DNA from: Kibdelosporangium banguiense
GTDB lineage: Bacteria; Actinomycetota; Actinomycetes; Mycobacteriales; Pseudonocardiaceae
NCBI RefSeq assembly: GCF_017876405.1
Contig: NZ_JAGINW010000001.1
Coordinates: 248,001-312,000 of the forward strand
DNA: 64,000 nt
Reading direction: 5' to 3'
Shown: one piece after another, positions 1-6,498 of the stretch
Position numbering within the stretch: the first letter of the stretch is position 1
Layout of the letters: each line of letters begins with the position of its first letter
Notes under the pieces: model-generated
Seen by the model: the letters and a program-made list of their open reading frames with translations, nothing else
What the model was told of the DNA's origin: nothing
Databases searched by the model: none
Translations under genes and position numbers: made by a program

Positions 1-21
1 GCTACTGAATACGGTGGGAGC

Positions 22-780
22 ATGAGCAAAGACAAGATCGCGTTCGTGACGGGGGCGAGCACCGGGTTCGGTGCCGCGATCACCCGGCGGTTCGCGGCGG
101 AGGGCGCCCACGTCATCGCGTCGGCCCGGCGCGCCGACAAGCTCAAGGAGCTGGCGGACGAACTCGGCGACCAGGTGTTGCCGTTGGAGCTGGACGTGCA
201 GGACCGGGACGCCGTGTACGCGGCGGTCGAGGGCCTGCCCGCGCGGTTCGCGAACATCGACGTGCTGGTCAACAACGCCGGCCTGGCCCTGGGCCTGGAA
301 CCCGCGCACCGCGCCGACCAGGACGAATGGGACCGCATGATCGACACCAACTGCAAGGGGCTGGTGACCTGCACGCGGGCGATCCTGCCCGGCATGGTCT
401 CCCGCGGATCGGGGCATGTGATCAACATCGGTTCGGTCGCGGGGACATATCCATATCCAGGCGGCAATGTCTACGGCGCCACCAAGGCGTTCGTGCACCA
501 GTTCAGCCTGAACCTGCGCAGCGACCTGCACGGCACGGGCGTACGCGTGACCTGTGTCGAACCCGGCATGGTCGGCGGGACCGAGTTCTCCAAGGTCAGG
601 TTCGCCGGCGACGAGGACAAGGCAGACGCGGTGTACGCCGGAATGCAGGCACTGACCCCGGAGGACATCGCCGAGTCGGTGCATTGGGCCGCGACCCAGC
701 CGGCGCACGTCAATGTCAACCTCATTGAACTGATGCCGGTCGCGCAGAGCTTCGGTGCATTCCAGGTCTACCGCACGTAG
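22..780 (+). CDS. SDR family NAD(P)-dependent oxidoreductase (YdfG-like)
   Basis: A 252-aa classical short-chain dehydrogenase/reductase. The N-terminal Rossmann nucleotide-binding motif TGASTGFG is at about residues 10-17, the NNAG structural motif near residue 88, a catalytic Ser in NIGS near 140 and the catalytic YxxxK as YGATK near 153. The overall pattern resembles the YdfG group (NADP-dependent 3-hydroxy acid / malonic semialdehyde dehydrogenases), but the substrate cannot be fixed from sequence. The ATG follows a GGTGGGAG ribosome-binding site. The 3' end overlaps the convergent TetR gene by 13 bp. Confidence 0.88.
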   Translation: MSKDKIAFVTGASTGFGAAITRRFAAEGAHVIASARRADKLKELADELGDQVLPLELDVQDRDAVYAAVEGLPARFANIDVLVNNAGLALGLEPAHRADQDEWDRMIDTNCKGLVTCTRAILPGMVSRGSGHVINIGSVAGTYPYPGGNVYGATKAFVHQFSLNLRSDLHGTGVRVTCVEPGMVGGTEFSKVRFAGDEDKADAVYAGMQALTPEDIAESVHWAATQPAHVNVNLIELMPVAQSFGAFQVYRT

Positions 781-1304
781 GCATCCAGGGTCACGGCCAG
801 CACGGCGTCCACATCCGGCAACAACGCCAGTCCGCGCAATGCCGCCCACAACGAGGTGGCCACCAAGTCGGACGCCGGCAGCGCCGTGACCAGAACCCGG
901 AACTGCTCGAACACCTCCTGTCCCATGGCCGCCAGCTCGGCCCGGAACATCAACTCGAACAATGCGGGATTGCTCCGAGCGAACTCCACATAGGACTCAC
1001 ACGCGGCAATCACCCGCTCGTTCGCAGTCCCACCAGGCAAAGCAGCAAACCGTGCCGACAACTGCCCGAACCCGGCCCCCGCGACCGCGCCCAGAAGCGC
1101 AGCCCGGCTGGGGAAATGCCGCAAGGGCGCGCCGTGCGAAATCCCCGCGGCCCTCGCGACCCTCCGGACAGTGACCGCATCAACACCTTCACTCGCAAGC
1201 ACTTCAAGCGCACAGGAAATGAGGCGCCTGCGAGTACTGACCACAACGTGATCACCAGCCACAGTCAGCCCACCGTCGCCAACCGGCCGGCACAACCCGC
1301 CCAC
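768..1304 (-). CDS. TetR/AcrR family transcriptional regulator
   Basis: One-component repressor-type regulator, up to 178 aa. The N-terminal helix-turn-helix is recognisable in the stretch LISCALEVLASEGVDAVTV, then RRVARAAGISHGAPLRHFPS, which is the TetR signature (recognition helix followed by the Y/F-x-F-x-s-K/R-like turn). The C-terminal ligand-binding helices are generic. The start is uncertain: the longest reading starts at a GTG at 1304, but a GTG at 1262 would give a more typical short N-terminus. It lies 25 bp downstream of the GDSL hydrolase on the same strand, so the two are probably co-transcribed. A palindrome upstream of the hydrolase (2157-2171) is a likely operator for it. Confidence 0.85.
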   Translation of the reverse strand: MGGLCRPVGDGGLTVAGDHVVVSTRRRLISCALEVLASEGVDAVTVRRVARAAGISHGAPLRHFPSRAALLGAVAGAGFGQLSARFAALPGGTANERVIAACESYVEFARSNPALFELMFRAELAAMGQEVFEQFRVLVTALPASDLVATSLWAALRGLALLPDVDAVLAVTLDAYVR

Positions 1305-1329
1305 CGAACCATGCCGGATTCACAGCCGA

Positions 1330-2124
1330 TCAGGCGCTTTCGCGTACTGGTCGCCATTCGGTCACCGGGAGGAGGTCCGGCCGTTTCGGCTGGATGCCGT
1401 CGCCGGGCTGGCGGCCGATCAGACGGTTGCGGATTCGGCCACGGACCAATGGCCAGACCTGGTTGCAGAGCCAGCGGGCGTTGGCGAGCGCGCTCGGCCG
1501 GGCGGGAGTGCCCAGCAGAGGTGCGAGCCAGCTTTCCTCGTGGGGGATCTTGAGGCTGGCGAGCATGTGCGCGGCGAGGCGGCGGTGGCCCGCCTCGGCG
1601 AGGTGCAGGCGATCCGGACCGAAGTATCGGGAGTCATTCGCGGCGTGATCGCCCCAGAGGTCGACCAGGATCGCACCGTAGCTCACCGCGGCTTCGCGGA
1701 TTGCCGCGTTCAATGCCTCGATGCGGGGTCCCATGCGCCAGCCGAATGGCATCCGGCGGGAAATGTCGCTGAGCGTGAAGACCACCACGTGCGGCGACAG
1801 TTCGGTCAGCGCCTGGACCGCGTGATCGACTCGGCGGGCGACCGTCCGTTCGTCGTAACCATGCGACATGATGTCGTTGCCGCCGCCGAAGAGCGCGATC
1901 AGATCAGGACGCAGGCTGGTGGCGGCCGGGATCTGCTCGACGATGATCTGATCCAGCCGTCGTCCCCGGACGCCGAGGTTGGCGTACCGGAAGCCGGCGT
2001 TCTCCCGCGCGAGCCGGTCCGCGACCAGATCGGCCCAGCCCCGGTAGACCGCGCCACCGGGATACGGATCGTCCAGGCCCTCGGTGCAGCTGTCGCCGAG
2101 GGCGACGAAGCGTTGGTATGTCAT
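1330..2124 (-). CDS. SGNH/GDSL-family hydrolase (esterase/lipase)
   Basis: A 264-aa SGNH hydrolase without an obvious signal peptide. Block I is ALGDSCTEG with the nucleophile Ser12, block III is the GGGNDI segment near residue 80 (oxyanion Gly/Asn), and block V is DRLHLAEAGH with the catalytic Asp and His near residue 174. Members hydrolyse acyl esters or act on acylated carbohydrates; the substrate here is unknown. It is the first gene of a probable two-gene unit with the downstream TetR gene. The C-terminal 60 residues after block V are Arg/Trp rich and not typical of the minimal fold. Confidence 0.9.
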   Translation of the reverse strand: MTYQRFVALGDSCTEGLDDPYPGGAVYRGWADLVADRLARENAGFRYANLGVRGRRLDQIIVEQIPAATSLRPDLIALFGGGNDIMSHGYDERTVARRVDHAVQALTELSPHVVVFTLSDISRRMPFGWRMGPRIEALNAAIREAAVSYGAILVDLWGDHAANDSRYFGPDRLHLAEAGHRRLAAHMLASLKIPHEESWLAPLLGTPARPSALANARWLCNQVWPLVRGRIRNRLIGRQPGDGIQPKRPDLLPVTEWRPVRESA

Positions 2125-2156
2125 TCAGATCCCGGTAACCTAGGGTTCACGTTGTT

Positions 2157-2171
2157 GTAGACAGTGTCTAC
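2157..2171. promoter_or_regulatory. 15-bp palindromic operator, probable TetR site
   Basis: GTAGACA-G-TGTCTAC is a perfect inverted repeat around a single central base, starting 33 bp upstream of the GDSL hydrolase start codon. Length and symmetry are those of TetR-family operators. The only TetR gene nearby is the second gene of this unit, so autoregulation is the simple inference. Confidence 0.55.
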
Positions 2172-2282
2172 CATCCGGATCCGATTGAGGCCAGGACCTG
2201 TCCGCTATTGGCCACGGTGGCCGTGCTACGGCGACACCCGGCCTCGGAGCAGCCACACCCAGCTCGTGGCCATAATTGGGGT

Positions 2283-2930
2283 GTGGATGACAGTGCGTAC
2301 CGGCGGGATTGCGCGGCCCTGCGAACAGTGTGGGAGAACGCGGTCGCCGGCGAGGACGGGCCGCTGCCCGGTTCGGCCCTCGATCCGCTGGTGACGCCGC
2401 AAGGCTGGTGCGGCCACGTGCAACTGGCCGCCGATCAGCGTGCGGGCATGGTCGTGGAGGCCGTGCCGAAGATCACCGAGGCGTACGGGCTGGCGGCCGA
2501 CTCGATCGTGGTGCGCACGATGGCCGACGAGACGACGGTCTTCATCTGGGCCTACAGCACCAGATCGGGCGCGGACTACCACTTGAAGTGGCCACACCCG
2601 GTGCTCGACGGCAGTGAGTTCGTGGACATCAAACGGGAAAGCGCCGGCACGACCCTGCTCGATCTTGTCCAGCTGACCACGTGGGCCCGCGCCTACAAGG
2701 AAAGCTGGGTGGCCCTGCGGTCGGGCCGCGAGCTGGATGTGCAGCAGTTCGTGCGACGGCTCGGCCGGCTGCGTGCGGGCATTTTGGACATCCTCGCCCG
2801 CACGAAACCCCGCCAGGTCAGGGAGCTGCTGCTGCGGGTCGACATCGACCACGAGTCACTGCCCGCCGACCTCGCCAGCATCATCGACTACCCACGGGAC
2901 AGAGATCCGACCATTCCGATCCCCCGATGA
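2283..2930 (+). CDS. Hypothetical protein
   Basis: I do not recognise this family. A GTG at 2283 gives 215 aa beginning with DDSAYRRDCAAL; an upstream ATG at 2208 would add 25 residues that look non-coding. The protein is soluble, with no membrane segment or signal peptide. It has an acidic/amphipathic N-terminal half, a central beta-rich part (residues about 75-120, with WAYSTRSG and YHLKWPHP) and a helical, Arg-rich C-terminal third. It ends 16 bp before the PaaX-like gene in the same direction, so the two may be co-expressed. Codon usage matches the neighbours, which supports a real gene. Confidence 0.6.
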   Translation: MDDSAYRRDCAALRTVWENAVAGEDGPLPGSALDPLVTPQGWCGHVQLAADQRAGMVVEAVPKITEAYGLAADSIVVRTMADETTVFIWAYSTRSGADYHLKWPHPVLDGSEFVDIKRESAGTTLLDLVQLTTWARAYKESWVALRSGRELDVQQFVRRLGRLRAGILDILARTKPRQVRELLLRVDIDHESLPADLASIIDYPRDRDPTIPIPR

Positions 2931-2946
2931 GAGTTATTGTCTGCGG

Positions 2947-3750
2947 GTGACGGTCGTAATGGAGACAGCCCAGCCGCGGCACCTCATTGTGACCGTCTAC
3001 GGGTTGTACGCCCGCGACGCGGGCGGCTGGATGTCCGTCGCGAAGCTGATCACGTTGCTCGCCGACCTCGGCGTCGATCAGGCCGCGGTGCGCTCGTCGA
3101 TCTCCAGGCTCAAGCGGCGCGGGCTGTTGCGGGCCAGCAGGAAGAACGGCGCGGCCGGCTACGAACTGTCCGAAGAGGGCTTAGCCATCCTCAGAGAGGG
3201 GGATCATCGGATCTTCCGGCGTGAACGGGCCACGCTGCAGGACGGCTGGCTGCTGGCGGTGTTCTCGGTCCCGGAGTCCGAACGCAACAAACGACACACC
3301 CTGCGCACCCAGCTCACCCGGCTGGGCTTCGGTACGACCGCACCCGGCGTGTGGATCGCGCCGGCGCACTTGTCCCAAGCCACCGAGGACATGTTGCGGC
3401 GCCTGGATTTGAATGGTTACGCCGATTTGTTCCACGGCAGGCACCTGGCTTTCGGCGACCTGGCCGGCAAAGTCCGTCAATGGTGGGATCTCGACCAGCT
3501 CGAGCAGCTCTATGAGGAGTTCGTGCGAGTGCACAGCCCCGCATTGCACCGAGAGCACACCGACCGGGCTGCCTTCGGCGACTACGTCCGTGCACTGACC
3601 GACTGGCGGCGATTGCCTTACCTCGACCCGGGTCTGCCCGCCGAGCTGCTGCCGGAGAACTGGTCCGGAATCCGCGCCGCGGAACTCTTCTTCACTCTTC
3701 AGGCCCAACTGGAGCTCCCCGCCGAGAGGCACGCCGTAACGTCTTCGTGA
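2947..3750 (+). CDS. PaaX family transcriptional regulator
   Basis: About 267 aa from the GTG at 2947 (or 263 aa from the ATG at 2959). It begins with an N-terminal winged helix (VAKLITLLADLGVDQAAVRSSISRLKRRGLL) and a short wing (YELSEEG). The central domain is typical of PaaX (GWLLAVFSVPESERNKRHTLRTQLTRLGFGTTAPGVWIAP), followed by the C-terminal PaaX helical domain. PaaX proteins are aryl-CoA-responsive repressors of phenylacetate degradation. No paa genes flank it here, so the effector is unknown. The in-frame extension further upstream overlaps the preceding gene and is not expected to be translated. Confidence 0.85.
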   Translation: MTVVMETAQPRHLIVTVYGLYARDAGGWMSVAKLITLLADLGVDQAAVRSSISRLKRRGLLRASRKNGAAGYELSEEGLAILREGDHRIFRRERATLQDGWLLAVFSVPESERNKRHTLRTQLTRLGFGTTAPGVWIAPAHLSQATEDMLRRLDLNGYADLFHGRHLAFGDLAGKVRQWWDLDQLEQLYEEFVRVHSPALHREHTDRAAFGDYVRALTDWRRLPYLDPGLPAELLPENWSGIRAAELFFTLQAQLELPAERHAVTSS

Positions 3751-3824
3751 CCGGCTGGGACGTATCTGGCACGCAGGTCCGCGCACCTGTTCCTACCAGG
3801 GCGACCCGACGCAGGGAGAGCTAA

Positions 3825-5432
3825 ATGGTGGTCACGTTCGTCCCAGATCCAGGCAAGCCGTTCGGCGAGGACGACCGCAGTCGCGTGCCGGAAGTGCCGC
3901 AGCAACTGCTGGAGAGGCACGGCGCCCGCGTGCTGGATCCAGCCGACGCGCTGGTGGCCGGCGAGCCGTACCCGGCGCCACGGTCCACGGTGTACCGGAC
4001 GGGCTCGCTGCTGATCCCGAACGACATCCTGCGCGACAAGGACGTCCTCGCCGCGATCAACCGGGAACTCGCCCGTGTCTACATGGAGCTGGTTCCGCCC
4101 AGGCGCAACGAGTACGGCGAGCGGTTGGCCCGCCTGCCACGCCCGGTCCAGCTGCGGCCCGCGGCCAAAACGCCGGTACCGGCCCAGGTCGACTCGTGGC
4201 TGGCACTGCAGACACTGCGTGTGGCCGCCAACGCCGCCCGGCTACGCAAGGACATCGTCGACCGCGTCACCGTCGAGCACCTGCTGTTCGGCACTGTCGA
4301 CATCGGAGGGTCGCCCTGGGAGGCCAGCGGCGGCATCGGTGGCGCGCCTTGGGAGGCCAGCGGCGGCGGGGGCTACGTCCGCGGGCACTCCGGTGGCCGG
4401 ATTCCGGTCGCCCTCGCGGTGCCCCCTCCCCCGCGCGGCAACCCGGACCGCCGTCCCGTGGTCGCCGTGCTGGACACCGGGATCGGCCCGCACCCGTGGT
4501 TCGGTTTCCTCAACCGGTCCGCGCCGCCGCCCGCGAGCAGTTTCATCAAGGTGTTCCCGGCTCTGCAGGACGCCATCCGGATCCAGGACGAGGAAGCCGC
4601 GCTGACGTCGCCCACGCGTGTGCTGCAGGACTTCTGGGACGCGCCGGTCACCGACAACCCGTTGATCGGTGTACTGGACCGGGACACCGGGCACGGCACG
4701 TTCATCGCCGGAGTCGTGCACCAGTCCGCGCCCGAGGCGGATGTCCTCGCCATCCGGGTGATGCACGGCGACGGCGTGGCGTACGAGGCTGACGTGCTGC
4801 TTGCGTTGTGGGGCCTGGTCGATCGTGTCGAGCAGGCGCAGCAGGGTGGCAATGCCGACGACATGGTCGACGTGGTCTCGTTGTCCCTCGGGTATTTCGA
4901 CGAGGCCGGTACACCGAGTGATTTCACCGGGCATCTGCTCACGGTGCTCAACCGGCTGCGCGAGCTCGGTGTGCTGGTGTTCGCCGCCGCGGGCAACGAC
5001 GCGACCAGCCGCCGGTTCTACCCGGCCGCGTTCGCGGAGCTGGCGCCGGGAATCGGTCCGCAGGTGATCAGTGTCGGTGCCCTGAACCCGAACGACACCA
5101 GGGCGTTGTTCAGCAACGAGGCACCATGGGTGCGAGCGTGGGCGACCGGCGCCGGTGTGGTGAGCACGTTCCCGATCGACGCCCAGGGCTCGATGGCGGC
5201 GGGCTTCGTTCCCGCGGCCGACCGCGCCGCGCTCGACCTGGACAACTTCCGGTCCGGGTTCGCGGTCTGGGACGGCACGTCGTTCGCCGCGCCGCTGGCC
5301 GCGGCCGAGGTCACCACCGCGATGATCAAATGTGCGGCGGCGGACTCGACGATCGCGCTGAAGTCCGTGGACAAGGCGGTGGCGCTCAAACGTGCCTGGG
5401 CGGCGCTGAAGAAGGCTGCCCACAATGCCTGA
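3825..5432 (+). CDS. S8 family subtilisin-like serine protease, no signal peptide
   Basis: A 535-aa subtilase with the intact triad: Asp217 in AVLDTGIG, His290 in GHGTF, Ser486 in GTSFAAP, plus the oxyanion Asn in AAAGND. There is no signal peptide or membrane segment, so it is predicted to act in the cytosol. The first 155 residues form a separate domain. A Gly-rich linker at about residues 160-185 holds two near-identical copies of a GG(S/A)PWEASGG unit and joins this domain to the catalytic core. It has a good ribosome-binding site (GGGAGAGCTAA before ATG) and overlaps the sigma-factor gene by 8 bp. It is the first gene of a four-gene operon with sigma factor, small protein and CHAT protease, suggesting a protease-based signalling or suicide module rather than secreted nutrition. 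Confidence 0.92.
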   Translation: MVVTFVPDPGKPFGEDDRSRVPEVPQQLLERHGARVLDPADALVAGEPYPAPRSTVYRTGSLLIPNDILRDKDVLAAINRELARVYMELVPPRRNEYGERLARLPRPVQLRPAAKTPVPAQVDSWLALQTLRVAANAARLRKDIVDRVTVEHLLFGTVDIGGSPWEASGGIGGAPWEASGGGGYVRGHSGGRIPVALAVPPPPRGNPDRRPVVAVLDTGIGPHPWFGFLNRSAPPPASSFIKVFPALQDAIRIQDEEAALTSPTRVLQDFWDAPVTDNPLIGVLDRDTGHGTFIAGVVHQSAPEADVLAIRVMHGDGVAYEADVLLALWGLVDRVEQAQQGGNADDMVDVVSLSLGYFDEAGTPSDFTGHLLTVLNRLRELGVLVFAAAGNDATSRRFYPAAFAELAPGIGPQVISVGALNPNDTRALFSNEAPWVRAWATGAGVVSTFPIDAQGSMAAGFVPAADRAALDLDNFRSGFAVWDGTSFAAPLAAAEVTTAMIKCAAADSTIALKSVDKAVALKRAWAALKKAAHNA

Positions 5433-6000
5433 CACGTCGTTGCACCACGCCCGGATGGCCGACCTGCTGCAGGCCGCGCAGGCCGGTGATCAGGGCAGCC
5501 TCGGTGATCTGGTCGACGAGCTCACACCATTGCTCTGGCAGGTCGCACGGGCGCAGGGCCTCGACCGGGACACCAGCAGTGACATCGTGCAGACGGCCTG
5601 GCTGAAGCTGCTCGGATCACTGCAGGACATCCGCAGCCCGATGGCACTGACCAGCTGGCTGATCACGGTCACCCGGCGCGAGGCATGGAAGGTGCGCAAC
5701 ACTGGCCGGATGGAGCTGCCCGCGCGGGACGTGCTGTTCGCCGAACTGCCCGACCTCGGGCCGACGCCGGAGGAACAGCGCGTCGAGACCGAGCGGCGCC
5801 GCCAGCTGTGGACCGCGGTCGGTCAATTGTCCGAGCGATGCCAGCAATTGCTCCGAATCATTGCCTTCACCCGCCGCCCCGACTACGACGAGGTCAGTGC
5901 CGCGCTCGACATGCCGCGCGGCAGCATCGGCCCGACCCGTGGCCGGTGCCTGGCCAAACTCCGCGACACCCTGTCGCCTGATTTCGCTGAAGGGAGCTGA
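5425..6000 (+). CDS. RNA polymerase sigma factor, ECF-like
   Basis: A 191-aa sigma-70-family protein of ECF size. Region 2 is the segment LVDELTPLLWQVARAQGLD, then DTSSDIVQTAWLKLL (residues about 28-65). Region 4 is LSERCQQLLRIIAF, with the HTH SAALDMPRGSIGPTRGRCLAKLR (residues about 133-183). It contacts core RNA polymerase and chooses a promoter set that I could not identify. Its start overlaps the subtilase stop by 8 bp, so translation is coupled. No classical zinc-binding anti-sigma factor follows; the next small protein may play a regulatory role. Confidence 0.88.
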   Translation: MPDTSLHHARMADLLQAAQAGDQGSLGDLVDELTPLLWQVARAQGLDRDTSSDIVQTAWLKLLGSLQDIRSPMALTSWLITVTRREAWKVRNTGRMELPARDVLFAELPDLGPTPEEQRVETERRRQLWTAVGQLSERCQQLLRIIAFTRRPDYDEVSAALDMPRGSIGPTRGRCLAKLRDTLSPDFAEGS

Positions 6001-6001
6001 G

Positions 6002-6478
6002 ATGACCTCCCCGGACGAGCCGCTCGACGAGCACGACCGCACGATCCTGGCCGGCGTCAAGGATCTGTGGACCGCGGCCGACCCGATGCCGGCCGGCCTG
6101 CTCGACCGGGTCAAGTTCGCGATCGAGCTGGAGAACGTGGACCTCGAGGTGCTGCGGCTGACCGAGGTGCAGCCCGCGGCCGCCCGCGGCGACGAGCAGT
6201 CGCGGCTGATCACGTTCGACAGCGAGTCGGTCACGATCATGGTCAGCATCAGGCCCAATCCGGACGGCACGATCCGGGTGGACGGCTGGCTCACGCCGGC
6301 CGGCCGTCACCCGATCGAGCTACGTTCGGCCGACCGCGGAACAGCCACTGAGACAACGACGGTGTCCGATGAGGACGGCCGGTTCGTACTGGACACGATC
6401 CAGCCAGGACTCGCCCAGCTGATCGTCCGGCCGACCGGCAGCAGCCGGACGGTCACGACGCCATCGATCTCGCTGTAG
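6002..6478 (+). CDS. Small beta-sandwich protein of the protease-sigma-CHAT operon
   Basis: About 158 aa from the ATG at 6002, immediately after the sigma-factor stop. The N-terminal 45 residues are acidic and helical (EHDRTILAGVKDLWTAADPM), reminiscent of the short helical segment that precedes beta-domains in this type of operon. From about residue 65 it is all-beta, with a carboxypeptidase-regulatory/CnaB-like pattern near the end (SDEDGRFVLDTIQPG). It has no membrane segment, and no HxxxCxxC zinc motif as in standard anti-sigma factors. A role in controlling the sigma factor or linking it to the proteases is inference from position only. Confidence 0.75.
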   Translation: MTSPDEPLDEHDRTILAGVKDLWTAADPMPAGLLDRVKFAIELENVDLEVLRLTEVQPAAARGDEQSRLITFDSESVTIMVSIRPNPDGTIRVDGWLTPAGRHPIELRSADRGTATETTTVSDEDGRFVLDTIQPGLAQLIVRPTGSSRTVTTPSISL

Positions 6479-6498
6479 ATCAAGTCCATACTTGGCGG

